Shown here: positions 10,811-22,495 of the stretch, piece by piece
How positions within the stretch are numbered: the stretch's first letter is position 1
How the letters are laid out: every line of letters begins with the position of its first letter
From: Arion vulgaris
Lineage: Eukaryota > Mollusca > Gastropoda > Stylommatophora > Arionidae
DNA length: 64,000 bases
Reading direction: 5' to 3'
Assembly: GCA_020796225.1 (NCBI GenBank)
Contig: CM036762.1
Coordinates: 15,953,786 to 16,017,785, forward strand
Translations under genes and position numbers: made by a program
The notes under the pieces: model-generated
Told to the model about the DNA's origin: nothing
The model's database searches: none
What the model saw: only the letters and a program-made list of their open reading frames with translations

Positions 10811-11424
10811 GCCAATATCATGACCCCACTAAATAAACATGGATAAAACACACAACAATGGCGACTAATCCGACCTTGGTACGCAAATCAAAGCTCCCAC
10901 ATCTACGCTTAAAAGCAAGAGTGTACAGCCAATTCCATCATCCACCTGGGAAAGACAATTTACTATTTTGTTTATATATGGCACTCAATAGTTTTAAACA
11001 ATTTACATGAGTGATTCCATTTGTCAGATTACTTGAAGGTTGACACCCCGAGTTCCGCTAGCAAGAGATTTGGATATGAGTAATGTCTTTTTATTTCATC
11101 TATACATTATGAATATAAAAACTATTGTCATCATACCCCTCTCTCTCTTTCTTTCTTTCTTTCTCTCTTTCTCTGATTCCACTAATGTCTAATGAATGTA
11201 TGCACGGACCGACAAGACAGTATTTAGATGGAGAAAGGATTATCTGTTGATGAATATACCGATTGACCTGAGAGATAAATGGATGGACAGACAAATAGAC
11301 ATTGATATTTTCGGACATTTTTTCTTCTCGCTCTCCCTCTATGAATTCAGACGTAGCAATTACATATAACAAGACGTCTCTGGCTTTTTTTAAAAAAAAT
11401 TTGCGAGAAGGGTTACTTTCCGTC
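10811..11424. other. No gene; pyrimidine-rich microsatellite inside
   Basis: Contains a CT-rich run of CTCT and TTTC units at about 11140-11172. The 117-codon minus-strand frame spanning it has a low-complexity EREKERKKERE stretch from that run and is not supported as a gene. Confidence 0.5.
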
Positions 11425-11495
11425 TCAGCAGTGTCCCTTGGCCACTCAGGCAAGCCTTACTCCGAATTGAGAGATACTTGTAATTTAGATTCCCA
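11425..11495 (-). repeat. Partial repeat, family F
   Basis: CAGTGTCCCTTGGCCACTCA and GAGATACTTGTAATTTAGAT align with the end of the copy at 3535-3672. Confidence 0.4.
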
Positions 11496-11817
11496 AGAAA
11501 AAAATTCATGTCAAGATAAGTTCATATTTCAAAAGAAGAAAGTCAGTTCTTAGTACTTAGATTCTCTAAGTACTTAGACCATTTGTACGCAGCAAACAAA
11601 ATAAGATCAGATCGTGTCCCAAATATAGAAGTTACCATTTGACATCATTATTAACGAAAGTGAACACCATAGATCAGTTGGAATACTTTCAACTGGAAGG
11701 CTTTCCGAATGATATTTTATTTTCTCGTCAGCCGGAGAGAAATTATCTTTGTGTGCGATCAGATACAAATTGGTTTCTGAAGTTCGAATAGGGAATTGTG
11801 TGGGAGTGTAAGCTAGG
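11496..11817. other. No gene recognised
   Basis: No supported feature. Confidence 0.4.
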
Positions 11818-11905
11818 CGGTTGCATGCAGGACATCAGATAAAGATAAGCGGGTGCATACAAGACATCAGATAAAGATAAGCGGGTGCATACAAGACATC
11901 AGATG
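11818..11905. repeat. 33-bp tandem repeat, nearly 3 copies
   Basis: GCGGGTGCATACAAGACATC followed by AGATAAAGATAA. The first copy is diverged. Confidence 0.8.
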
Positions 11906-12308
11906 GAAGATATAACCACAATTCTTAGAATCAGACAATGAGATGGAAAGATGAAAGATAGAGAGAAGGGGCGGGCTGACACTCTGGCTCGGGATGGGAG
12001 AGTAAATGGAACAAGTGAACTATCATATCTATATCGAGATGGAAAACCACCATCATCTAGAGCCAATACATTTTATAATGGGGGAAACAGTATCAAATAG
12101 TAAACACATATCTTAACCAAGGAGGATCCAGTCTACGTCTGAATATGAACCAACATACGATCTTGTTTCTTGTAAGAACTGACCTATGCAAACTGTTTAG
12201 ACAGTTCTGCATATTTGTTATAAACAAGCAAAATAGATCTTCCCGAAGGACGAATTCAGACACCCGAGCACATACTTCAGGGCTACCTAACATTAATTGA
12301 CTTGCTAA

Positions 12309-12586
12309 GGGGGCCTCTGTGGCTAAGTCCTTTACCTTGTGAGTCGAAGGTCGTGGGTTTGAATCCGGACCGCGGTCTTCTGTTCATGAGTGCAGTTTTT
12401 TCCAGAGACCCCTAGAATTGTTGCTGGAGCTACGGAGTTCGTGCTTTGTGCAATACTCTCGGCAGGTGGCGTGCCATTTCTGCAAAGAGGGACCGTGCCA
12501 TTTCTGCGAAGAGGGACCGAGCCATAAGGGGTAAACCCGGTGCAATGAAGTCAATCCTTCGGCTTTAAAACCCCTTTTTAAAAAGC
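12309..12586 (+). repeat. Full tRNA-derived SINE, family B, with target-site duplication
   Basis: Head GGGGCCTCTGTGGCTAAGTC (A-box region), then GTGGGTTTGAATCCGGACCG (B-box). The body has TTGTTGCTGGAGCTACGGAG, ATACTCTCGGCAGGTGGCGT and ATGAAGTCAATCCTTCGGC, ending AAAACCCC. Flanked by TGACTTGCTAA at 12298-12308 and 12587-12597. An internal duplication (GCAAAGAGGGACCGTGCCAT then GCGAAGAGGGACCGAGCCAT) is specific to this copy. Confidence 0.9.
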
Positions 12587-12597
12587 TGACTTGCTAA

Positions 12598-13104
12598 ATT
12601 GGACCTGGTCAGGGGGTGCAGCACTATGGGACCTGATCAAGGGGTACATCACTAATGGTACCGTCAATGAAATCTACAAAATAATGTAAACTTCAACCTA
12701 GCTACAAACTATACGAACTATCATGATCATTCCACTTGAACGCTGCAGTAGAAAAACATTTTATTGGCAGACTTGAAGAATATATTGTCAATTTCTGTGT
12801 TTATTTAGGTCATCAAGCTGGTATACTATCTAAGTGGAATTCGGCGTCTCTTATTTGGGAGGCAAGAAATGGGTTCAGTGCACCGATCATGTTGCAAGGA
12901 GTGACTGAGGAGGGTTGTATTTGCGATTAGCAGCCCAATTATGTCCAACAAGTTGCTACAGAAACCAGCACTGTAATAGGGGACTAATTGAATACATCCA
13001 GAAATGTCTACTGTAATGGCAGCAATATAGCATAAGCATCTACTGGATAGCGATGATGATAATCATGATAATGACGACGGCAGCAGCAAGAACTACCTAA
13101 CATA
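12598..13104. other. No gene recognised
   Basis: A 64-codon frame at 12736-12930 is unrecognised. A GATGATGAT-like low-complexity stretch lies near 13050. Confidence 0.4.
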
Positions 13105-13330
13105 ATCTTTCTTCTTCTGCATTCTCACTAGATTGGGATTTCGGAATCTCTAATAAAGGCAGCCGTCTGCCTCAGATTATCAGACCAAATCACAGTTTGT
13201 CTTGGACGCTGGTGTAAGTGGGCCACCTCTTCTCAAGTCTGCATACTGGGGGCAGTTCTGTAGGATATAATTCCTATGATTTCTGCTTCCCCATTTGTGC
13301 CGACCTCTTCCGCAGTAAGTTTTGGCCACC
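13105..13330 (-). pseudogene. LINE 3' end remnant (C-terminal tail)
   Basis: The minus strand contains the ILQNCPQYADLRR motif, and the plus strand starts with TTCTTCTTCTGCATTCTCAC and TAGATTGGGATTTCGGAAT, as at 15381. It is a short copy of the same LINE family as 15381-16811. Confidence 0.65.
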
Positions 13331-13499
13331 CTAACATAAAAAAAATTCCCCGGTCTGTGGCTGAATAGATCGTTACACAAAAACACGCTAATACACATAT
13401 ATATATATATATGTAAGTACATGTAGTTATAAAAACTAAGTAGATAATCCAGCAACCACATAAAATATGAATAATTTTATTGACGTATATAAGTGATAT

Positions 13500-13954
13500 G
13501 ATCTTATCTTATCTTAACCACATTTGCCGTGAAGCGTTGTGGGGAGAGTTAGTTTCCTATCTTGTGCCAGGTGTGTTGCACTTGACGTTGTCAGCCCATG
13601 CTTTCGCAGGGACTCTGAGATGTTATCTATCCATCGTGTTCTTGGTCTGCCTCGTGTTCTGCGCCCTGAGTGTCGATTATTATTATAGGCACGTGATGGT
13701 AGTAAATGTGGTTCCATTCTCATTAGATGACAGAACCACTTGAGTCTTTGCTTCTCGATGTACTGTATGCATGGTATAGTACCAACGATGTTTCTGATAT
13801 TCTCGTTTCTCACTCTATCTCGCCTTGTAACGTTGACAGCTTTTCGTAGACATCTCATTTCACATGTTGTAATCTTTCTTTCTAGTGTCTTAGTCAGGGG
13901 CCATGTTTGGCACATAGCAGAGAGTTGGAATAAATATGCAGTGATATGATACAA
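13500..13954 (-). pseudogene. LINE reverse-transcriptase C-terminal domain, nearly open
   Basis: A 146-codon frame with TKTLERKITTCEMRCLRKAV, RDRVRNENIRNIVGT, RLKWFCHLMRMEPH and RTRGRPRTRWIDNI. The order (CxRRxLxVTRRDRxRNExI, then KWxGHLxRM, then GRPRxRW) is the standard tail of these elements, with C in place of G in GHLMRM. The catalytic core is missing and the frame is 5'-truncated. Close relatives lie at 16988 and 58400. Confidence 0.8.
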
Positions 13955-14799
13955 AGTAGTATTGCGTGAGAATATTTGGAAATTAAAGAGAAGAACTATG
14001 AAAACGTTTCAAATATACAATCTCAAAGCCCGCACCTACTACGATATTATTCATATATAGGATGGTTATTGGGGTTTTTCTCTAAGGTTATTTAGATTAT
14101 TCTTTGAAGGTAAAGTGAGATTTTTAAAATCAGATACAGATAATTTTGAAGAGAAAAAAAACCCAATCTCCGTAAAGTGGGTCAAAACTGTGAATTTTTG
14201 TTGTTTAATGTCATGCATGTTGGAATGTTATGGAAATATGTTCGATAATGAGAGAGACAAACTAAGATTCTTAAATACATAAATCGAAATCGATATTGGT
14301 ATTTCAGCTCGTTTTTTCTTGCTGTTGTTCAGTTTTAGGATTATTATCGTAATGCCAGCTTTGAGTGAACGTCTTATTGTGGGGCAAGGGTGGATAATGA
14401 ATGGAACACAAAATTCAGGATACAAATAACGAGGATAAAAACACACACACAACAAACGTCCACGCGCTCACAATCAGCAAATTCTTGAAATAACATCTAA
14501 AGACAGCACAGTAGTGTCAAGTGTTAGTTCTGTCTGGTATCCTGGAAGTCAACTTTTACCTCATGTAAAATGATAAAGTGCTCAAAATCATAGTAGGTGA
14601 ATAAAGATTATAAGGATATCGGAACAAATGGTCACTGAAACTGAACCATAAGCCTTATATCTCTCGATGTCCATCGACGAGTTTTTAACAACAACGTCCA
14701 GCTAGTCTTTAAAAAACTTATTATAATGATAGTATTAACGTTCAATAGAAAAACAGACAAATAAACAAGTTTTAGGAAAACTATGCATGAAGAAACAAT
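13955..14799. other. No gene recognised
   Basis: AT-rich with scattered short frames. No repeat family recognised. Confidence 0.4.
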
Positions 14800-15082
14800 T
14801 ATTAAGTGAAATAAAATTCAGACAAGTAAAGTATTTTGGGCACATAAAAGACATGACACCATGATGAAATCTTTACTAGAGGGAAAGTTGAGGGGGAGAG
14901 CAAGAGGAAGAGGAAGACCGAGAGATAAGTGGGAGAGAAAGTTTAAGAAATGGACAGGTTACAGTCTGGCAGAGTGCAACACCAAGGCGAAAGACAGAGG
15001 ATGCTGGAGGGCCTGTTTTAGAAATCTCTTCTTGACTGACGTGTGAGGCAAACAGGATTCGAGAAAGAAAGAAAGAACGATG
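14800..15082 (+). pseudogene. LINE C-terminal end with (GAAA)n tail
   Basis: Reads KYFGHIK, GRARGRGRPRDKWERKFKKW, ending RACFRNLFLTDV and a stop. It is followed by GGCAAACAGGATTCGAGAAA and a (GAAA)n run. The same ending and tail occur at 58700-58830, so this is a true 3' terminus of the family. Upstream catalytic parts are absent. Confidence 0.8.
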
Positions 15083-15187
15083 CACTTTGATAGTCAATTG
15101 TGTGTGTCTATAGGAAGACATTCGTAACTAAACTTGGGCATTGTTGACTTGATAGTGTATGATGGATTGTTAGGACCAACATCATTA

Positions 15188-15380
15188 CACTTCGGTGTAC
15201 CAGTGTTTATTCCATAACAATATTGACCAGCTCCAAGAACACATAAACTTACTCAACAATAGCTGCCTCAAATACAACACGAAGATCAACATTCAAAATA
15301 CAGAAGTCATGACTGTAAACAGAGAACATAAAGATATCAACATACAAATAAATGACCAAACGCTAAAGCAGGTGAGAGAA
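15188..15380 (+). pseudogene. LINE reverse-transcriptase middle part, left half of an interrupted element
   Basis: Reads DQLQEHINLLNNSCLKYNTK, then NIQNTEVMTVNRE and LKQVREF. This is the region just after the YADD motif, where KTEVMxxxR and QVxxFxYLGS follow in order. The frame breaks off at VREF. The expected continuation CYLGS is found at 16812, beyond an inserted reverse-strand LINE. Confidence 0.75.
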
Positions 15381-16811
15381 TTCTTCTTCTGCGTTCTCAC
15401 TAGATTGGGATTTCGGATTCTCTAACAAAGGCAGCCGTCTGCCTCAGATCATCAGCCACGCCATACAGTTTGTCTTGGACGCTGGTGTAAGTGGGCCACC
15501 TCTTTCTTCTCAGGTCTGCATACTGGAAGCAGTTCTGTAGGATATGTTCTGTTGTCATACTTGCTAAGCCACAGGGACACAGGTCGTTGGTGCCTATCTT
15601 GAATTTGGTGTACAGGTGGTGTCTCATTCTGTTGTGACCCATCCGAAGGCGAAGTATAGCTGTCTGGTCCCTTCTGGACAGTTGGTAATATCCATCATTC
15701 TTGTTGTGTTTTGGGTGTTCTTTATCCCACTTTGCCCTGTAGTGCCCTTTGGCGATGGTTTTGCTTCTTCATAGCTAACCAGGTTGTTTTCTTGGGGCAT
15801 TCCTGCTCCCTCTTTAGCCTGTCAGCATCTTCATTCCCCTTGATCTTGCAGTGTGAGGGTATCCACTGGATTACTACCCTCTCCGATTCTTGGGATAACT
15901 AGGCTAAGGTTGACCTGAGATCACTTCGTTCTGTGTTCCTTTCAGATTTCAGTGCTGAGATAGCGGACAATGCGTCAGCCAAGAGCACTATTTTTCCATG
16001 TATTTGGTTCATATTTTGTAGTGCCATTTTGCAGCTGCACTGAGGGCCTCTACCTCAGCCCTGAAATTGGTTGAGAACTTGCCGGTGGCCAGAGCTAAGG
16101 TTAGCTCTTCTCCATTTTTAGTCTGAGAAAAACTCCCCTCCTCCATTGTGGGTGGCATCTGTAGCAGAGCCATCCGTGTATGCATGTTTCCATGAGTCCA
16201 TTTGGTAGTTTTCATTTATGTGTTTTTCTGCAATGAGCCTTCTCTCCAGGTCTGTCTGTGTGCCTTTCTTGCCAATGCCACTTATTTCTTCTGAGAACTC
16301 TGGGAGACTGCATGCCCAGGGAGGGGAGGTGCTGGCTGGTTGGATGTGTTTTGGTTGAGCCAGTGCCAATATTGCGTCTTTGTGAGCAAGTTCTTTGGAA
16401 TTTGCCACGAAGTTACTTCTTTTTAATCAGCCCCTACCGTAGCTGTTGATTCGGGGGTGCATTGGATGGTTCGTCAGTCTCTTGAATTTTCTCCTTGTTG
16501 AAGAACCTTCATGTCCCGTCTGTCCTCCATTGGATGGAGCCCTGTCACAGTTTCCAGTACTTCTATGGGGGTAGACTCATGGCTCAGTGATTCCGTGAGG
16601 CCTGGTTTGAACTCTGCTTAGCTTTACAAATTGTGTCTTGGAGGTTGTAGCCCAGGCAGCTATCCCTACTCGAGTACTGGTCGGACTCTTCCTGTATATA
16701 ACCTTTTCAAGATACCACAATCTGCACCCCAGGTGGTGCCTGCTAACTTGTTCATAATCCTCATTCTCTGCTTTGCTCTTTTTCCAGCTTTGTCTATCTG
16801 AGTTTTCCAAG
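15381..16811 (-). pseudogene. Decayed LINE with reverse-transcriptase tail and RNase H domain
   Basis: Reading on the minus strand from the right come KAGKRAKQRM, then LAGTTWGA, then GIAAWATTSKTQFVKLSRVQ (reverse-transcriptase thumb region), then ETVTGLHPMEDRR. An RNase H segment follows with HAYTDGSATDATHNGG (the TDGS motif) and FRAEVEALSAA. Last is NRMRHHLYTKFKIG and CPCGLASMTTEHILQNC at the C-terminus. The RNase H domain and the CCHC-like tail fit Jockey/I-clade-type LINEs. Frameshifts separate the pieces, so it is inactive. It is inserted into another LINE in reverse. Relatives lie at 13105 and 54900. Confidence 0.8.
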
Positions 16812-17420
16812 TCATTCTGCTATCTTGGAAGTATCTTCACATCTGATAGTAGACTGGACAGAGAGACAGAAACTAGAATCCAGCAAGCCAACAGCATTAC
16901 ATACCGACTTACCCCAATCTTGAAACACCCAGCAATTCAAGCAGAGACTAAAAGACAGATTATAAATGCAATCTTCATACCAACACTGTGCTACCAGTGC
17001 CAAACATGGCACTGACAAAAGAACAAGAAAAGAAAATTACCACATGTAAAATGAGATGCTTGAGGAAATCAGTAAATAAAACGAAGAGACCATATATAAG
17101 AAATGAGGAAATTATAAGAACAGTCGGAACAACACCAGCTATTAGATTCATTGAAAAACAGAGACACAAATGGTTTGGCCACTTGGTCAGAATGAACCCG
17201 AATACACCAGTTGTAATAGCGTACAATCTGAAAATAGAATCATCAAGAGGAAGGGGCAGACCAAGAAAAGATGGGTTGATGGAGTTACAGACTTTTAAAA
17301 CTCCATAATACCCACAGCATATCAAGCGAACGAGCGTGCTCTATCTCGGAAACCTATCATCAGTTAAACCTGCTACGCCTAGCGGCAAAAAAGCAGAGAA
17401 GGACAAAGAAAAGAAAAAAC
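16812..17420 (+). pseudogene. LINE reverse-transcriptase C-terminal part, right half of the interrupted element
   Basis: Starts CYLGSIFTSDSRLDRETETR, then PTLCYQCQTWH. After a one-base frameshift it continues TKEQEKKITTCKMRCLRKSV, RNEEIIRTVGTTPAIRFIEK, HKWFGHLVRM and GRGRPRK. This continues the frame left at 15380. Relatives are at 13500 and 58400. The frameshift and lack of an upstream core mean it is dead. Confidence 0.85.
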
Positions 17421-17439
17421 AATCTTCGGTGTTCATATC

Positions 17440-17515
17440 TGTTTCTTACACAGAAAGATCCTAGCGGTAGCGCACGAACTCCGTAGCACCGGTGTAATTG
17501 TTAGGTCGGTGTACA
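17440..17515 (+). repeat. Partial repeat, family G
   Basis: GAAAGATCCTAGCGGTAGCG and CACGAACTCCGTAGCACCGG match the second half of the copies at 4610 and 47040. Confidence 0.45.
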
Positions 17516-17579
17516 AATGTAGGGATCTTATAAACGGATATATATTAGTTTTATCGGCCAATGGTTTTACTGTCTACAG

Positions 17580-17860
17580 TTCTCGCCCGTGTGGTGTCGG
17601 AGCCCACAAGGGAAGCAAAGAATAGTACCACTGCGACCTACAAGGTATATCGTAAGAGGCGACTCATGTAGGACCTAGGGAAGTTCCCCTAGTAAATAAA
17701 AAGCATCGCAGAAATCGGAATGTGCTGGCCTACTTGTAGGCGCATAACAGACACAACGTACAATCGTTCTTAAGCTAATATCACATACAAATCACAAAGC
17801 GTGGTTTAGCAAATGATCGATAATGAGCGTTAGCAGAAGAAGAAGAAGAAGAAGAAAGAC
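17580..17860 (-). repeat. Interspersed repeat, family D, with GAA tail
   Basis: CGTAAGAGGCGACTCATGTA, TAGTAAATAAAAAGCATCGC, CACAACGTACAATCGTTCTT and ATCACATACAAATCACAAAG, ending in (AGA)n. One of the longest copies in the window. Confidence 0.8.
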
Positions 17861-18189
17861 TGCCTACGGTTATCGTCTATCAACTAGCAATGCTTCTTTC
17901 ACATGCTCAGCTTGAATAAGAGACATACACAAGTTTTATCGTGCGATAAGGAAATCTCTAGAGAATAGCCGGATATATCCACATGACATGCCAACTGATT
18001 ACTTTTTGAGTGTGATGTGAGTACCGTATGTAAACATCACATATCCCCTGATATTGTATACGATATAAGTAATGTCACGATGTGAACTGTAGAAAATGTA
18101 CTCATTAACTTCATAATGCTTTTACTTAAAGAAATCCCTCACAGATTCGTACACTAAGACAAGTAACAAACCGTTTAACAACTTCGGTT
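17861..18189. other. No gene recognised
   Basis: No supported feature. Confidence 0.4.
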
Positions 18190-18360
18190 AGGTAATCACA
18201 CAGTAGACTCGGACTCCAGAGGGTTGTGCGTTCAATCCCACACTACATGTTCCACACGTGCAGAAAGGAATTGGCCCTCTCACCTCCTGCACACTAGTGT
18301 CTAGAAATATGAAGGGATTGACACTTCAAACCCTAAGGTCTGAAACTATGGAAAATTGTA
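18190..18360 (+). repeat. SINE-like repeat, family T
   Basis: AGAGGGTTGTGCGTTCAATC, AAAGGAATTGGCCCTCTCAC and CTCCTGCACACTAGTGTCTA parallel the copy at 10255. Confidence 0.6.
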
Positions 18361-19299
18361 ATCTGACCACCTCAGACATGTATGCTTCGTATATCGCCTG
18401 CACTCAACATGTGTTCTCCGTTTTAAACACCTTCTAGTGAGAGAACTTATCGACGACGTTCTTTGAGGCAAACTACCGTGTTAGACTAAACAATATCTAT
18501 ATATGCCCCACACATTTTAGAGAACTAAGATATTATTCATATATAACACCAGTATACTGTCTTATTTCACAATACATTTTAACCTAACAAGCTTTCTCGG
18601 ACTACTGATGTATTGATCCTTGGTCTAACTTTTGTTTCTTCGAGTCATGTTTGTTTCCTTTGCTTTATGGAGGAAGTATCTCTTTGTCTAATTGCATTGA
18701 ATTTTTTTGTTACATCCAAGACTAAAAAAATTATAATGAAAACAAAATGTATTCGTTCAAGTAGTTACATATTTTTAGTTTTAAATGCGCTAAAAGGGCA
18801 AAAAAGCCTACTTCTTGGATTCCTTAATATTCAAAATTCTTGACAATCAATATAAAAGTGGGCGGAACGTTTTAGATATTTGCACGAGAATTTAGTAAAA
18901 CAAATCGTTCTGAATAACGTTTTGAAATGGAACAATTTTTTAGCGGACAAGTCGATATTCATGGAAAGTTTATTACAATGCCACCTAACGTTTTTATATA
19001 TCAGGGTTCATCTTACCGATTGTTGCAGAGGCGGGGCATCATGTCATGATTACAATACTATTACTACTAACAACAATAGTAATATTAATATAGTTGAGGC
19101 GCCGACGCTTTCTCCAGTGAAAAAGCAAGCAATATCGCATTCATGTGGATATATCCGGCTATACCCAGTGATGTCCTTATCGCATGATACAACTTGTAAA
19201 CTGATGGGGCAGTAGAATGACTACAGAATAAAACAACACGATTGTAAAAGCGGAAAGATCGTGTTCATAAAAATTACGAAAAAAACCCCATAAAAAAGT
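18361..19299. other. No gene recognised
   Basis: Open frames at 18613-18843 and 18880-19215 have no motif and are AT-driven. No splice-supported structure seen. Confidence 0.4.
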
Positions 19300-19440
19300 C
19301 CGTTCTAGATACCAGAGTAACTGAAAGTGCTCGACTATCCTGGGAAACCATGAAGAAAACAGCCAGAGACGGGGAAAAGTGGTGAAATGTTGAGACCCTG
19401 TGCTCCACGAGGAGCGGTGAGGGATAAAGCAAATATTTGA
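19300..19440 (+). pseudogene. Short LINE C-terminal fragment
   Basis: ACTATCCTGGGAAACCATGA, AGAAAACAGCCAGAGACGGG and CTGTGCTCCACGAGGAGCGG parallel 52255-52440. The protein reading is like SWETMKKTARDGEKW, then a C-terminal CSTRSGEG-type end, as in LINE tails. Degenerate. Confidence 0.5.
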
Positions 19441-19636
19441 TTCAAAACATGCCACAGACTTCTATAGTGAACGTTAAGAATAATGAAATGAAGGTAAAAA
19501 AAACCATGTATTTTTAATGCATTTTAAAACAAAATGAATGTGGTTAACAAAAATGCATGTTTGTAATATTTATTTATATTTAGTTATTTATGATATGAAA
19601 ATTATGCTTTTTCTATCTATTTATTTAGATTTGCTT

Positions 19637-19970
19637 TTTATTATGTTGCGGTAATTTATAATTTTATTATGTTGCGGTAATTTATAATTTTATTATGTTG
19701 CGGTAATTTATAATTTTATTATGTTGCGGTAATTTATAATTTTATTATGTTGCGTAATTTATATATTTGGTAATTTATAATTTATTATGTTGCGGTAATT
19801 TATAATTTTATTATGTTGCGGTAATTTATAAATGTATTATGTTGCGTAACTTATAATTTTATTATGTTGCGGTAATTTATAATTTTATTATGTTGCGGTA
19901 ATTTATAATTTTATTATGTTGCGGTATTAAATTTTAATTAAATTTTATTATGTTGCGGTAATTTATAAAT
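19637..19970. repeat. 26-bp AT-rich minisatellite, about 12 copies
   Basis: TTTTATTATGTTGCGGTAAT followed by TTATAA, with some units losing a G or part of the unit. The conserved TTGCGG is the only GC-rich word. Confidence 0.9.
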
Positions 19971-20619
19971 TACAAAATGATTTAGTTCAATAAAAGTAGT
20001 GGTATTAGTATAATAAAACAGACATTTGGAAGTGGAACAAGTCAACTACTACATCTAGAAACGATGAAAGATAATTGTATGTATTGACACCTCTTCGAAC
20101 AAAAAAATATTTAAAAATACATAGACTTTGAGCACACAGCGAAATAAGAGAATGAGGAGATAAGAATAACATGTGGCAAAAAACACCAAAATATCAGCGA
20201 ACTCAAGAACACAGAGTTCAGAATAAAGATCGGCGGGTGGGTGAATAGCAGACCTGTTCCACCACGTGCAAGAAGATCTACCGAGTTAAACAAATGATTT
20301 TAACAGATGGCAATAAACTGATCTCAATCAAGTCAGTATATATCCATTGTGCCTCACTGTGGCAGCGGTACAGTGGATAATAGTTCAGAACTAGCTTTTA
20401 AACCCGAAACTTTACAACGTTAGATACAGCAGGTAAATATTCACTAAAAATGTAGGACTGGTGGTAGATGTGTTCGTTCTAAATATCGTGTTATCGGTTT
20501 AATTAACTTTCTTACTTCCCCAGCACAGTTCGCATTGCTAAGAGCGCGTACTCACACTAATAAAAAAAAATATCTGAAAAGTTAAGAGAGGGGAACGACC
20601 AAGAAATGTATATAATGAA
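19971..20619. other. No gene recognised
   Basis: No supported feature. Confidence 0.4.
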
Positions 20620-20865
20620 GTGTTTAAAGCCGAAAGATTGACTTCATTGTACCGAATTTTACTCTAAATAAATCGGTCTTCAAATTGGCACACCACCAGC
20701 GAGAGTATTGCATATAACATGAACTCCGTAACTCCAGTAAAAATCCGATGGGTCTCTGGAACAAAATGTGAATGTGAACACAACGGCGCAGTCCGGATTC
20801 AAACCCACGACCTTCTGAACGCAAAGCGAGAACTTAACCACTTAGCCACAGAGACTCCCACAGAC
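20620..20865 (-). repeat. tRNA-derived SINE, family B
   Basis: AAAGCCGAAAGATTGACTTC at the left and TTAACCACTTAGCCACAGAG at the right, with the B-box (TCCGGATTCAAACCCACGAC) between. More diverged than the 39971 copy. No clear target duplication found. Confidence 0.8.
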
Positions 20866-21356
20866 TGAGGAGGTTTTGTACTTGTCTAGCCACTTATGTC
20901 GATCTGCATGCGAGAATTTCTCCTTATTGAGCCAAGCGTGTTACCGAGGTTGTAGTGAGCTTATGTTGTTGGAGTTTTCACATCTTTGAAAATCGAGTAA
21001 ACTATCAAACGATTACAGTAATAGAAGAGATACGGTAAAGCATTAGAAATCTTGCATTATTACAACCAATTTGGATGGAAATAGATCAAACTCTGTTTGA
21101 AATTCCCAGACAGACAGAAACGATGTGCTGCCTCTAGTCTGATACAAACTCATGCATACAAATGCCTCCGGGACGTGTCAATTACGTTACTATAAGAAGC
21201 ACTTTTACTTGTCTTGCTAACGTCGCACTGTTTCTTTTTATATATTTCTCTTGATCTATTTGTTGTACTACCAACAATACTTCTATCTCTCTTATTTTCT
21301 ATAAGTTTTGGAATTATTTTTGTTCGCTGTTTATTTCTTACTTGGTCACTTCTGGT
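20866..21356. other. No gene recognised
   Basis: No supported feature. Confidence 0.4.
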
Positions 21357-21432
21357 AGTCGGTGTAGCGTAGAGGTAACACCCTGAATTAAATCATCCAC
21401 TCACAGGGGTTCGATTCCCTGGAAGTGGGTGG
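21357..21432 (+). repeat. tRNA-like sequence, probably a SINE head
   Basis: GTGTAGCGTAGAGGTAACAC resembles an A-box, and AGGGGTTCGATTCCCTGG a B-box with its pairing arm. The ends do not pair into a good acceptor stem by eye, so a functional tRNA is unlikely. Confidence 0.35.
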
Positions 21433-21999
21433 TATACGTAATCACGCACTCTTGTACAAATAACAGAGAGTGGTTAACAATTAGTTGTGAAGTGAATACA
21501 AAGAAGAAAACTAAAGAAAAGAGAGACGACAAAAGGAGAATAATTATATATATATATATAATAGTACACGACTTTCTGGGTTTAGTGTAAATCAAATTGT
21601 TACCGGAGTAACAGTGAAAAAGTCAATATCATCAAATTGAGAGAAGAGATGGTTGGGTACATATAGGTAGCTGCCCTGATAGCAAGGACATTGACTGTAA
21701 CCAGTTTTCCCCAGAATTTTTGGTTTTTCTTCTTGCGCATAATCTGGAGATCTCTAACTTACTAGTTTGCTTCTATCTATACTTTCTCTATCAGTGGACA
21801 AGTCCTTTCTCTATATCCAGGTATGGGGATCTAAGATAGCTTTCTGTTTATTCTCTATTATTTGACTAATCATTCCCATATATCTTTTGCTGGTTGCTGG
21901 TGCATCTAAACCTCAGTCTCTCGTCACTTTCCTTACTGATAAACTGTACTTGAATATCTTTATAATGTAACTAGCTTATTATGTCTGTTTCAATAACTG
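21433..21999. other. No gene recognised
   Basis: Contains a short (TA)n run near 21547. Nothing else supported. Confidence 0.4.
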
Positions 22000-22495
22000 A
22001 CAATCTCAAGACCTTAGTATATGCACAAAAGTTAAATTATTTAGGTCATGTGTGATTCCTGTACTGACCTACGGTTGTGAAAGTTGGAAATCAACAAAGA
22101 AAATTGATAAGAAATTGGACAGCTTTGAGAATAAATGTCTCAGAAAATTATTAAGTCAAATGGAGTGATTTCATTTCTAACAACACAGTGAGAGATACAA
22201 CACACCAACAACCCGTATCAAATATTATAAGAAAACGAAGGTGGAAATATTTAGGTCATGTTCTTAGATCAGACGAAAAGAGACTAAATCGACAAGTCCT
22301 TATGTGGTCACCAGTTGGTAAAAGAAAATGTGGAAGACCAAAGACCACTCTTCGAAGAACCATCCAACAAGAAAGTAAACTATTGGGATATAAAACTATA
22401 CAAGATCTCCAACTGCTAGCAAAGAACCGTACCACATGGAAATCTAAAACCTCTGCCCTATGTGCCGCCTTTGGCACGAAAGGAACAAACTAACT
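22000..22495 (+). pseudogene. LINE reverse-transcriptase C-terminal domain
   Basis: Upstream part reads RSCVIPVLTYGCESW and LDSFENKCLRKLL. A 101-codon frame follows with NIIRKRRWKYLGHVLRSDEK, GKRKCGRPKTTLRRTI and NRTTWKSKTSALCAAFG. The YGCESW, RWxxLGHxLR and GRPxxTxRR order is typical of LINE C-termini. The nearest relative here is 62385-62995. Stops between the two parts show decay. Confidence 0.85.

Noticed and set aside
12736..12930. 64-codon frame in a repeat-poor stretch
   Set aside because: No motif, no splice signals and no neighbour that would support it.
21357..21432. Possible functional tRNA gene
   Set aside because: B-box arm is good but the ends do not form a clear acceptor stem; more likely a SINE head.
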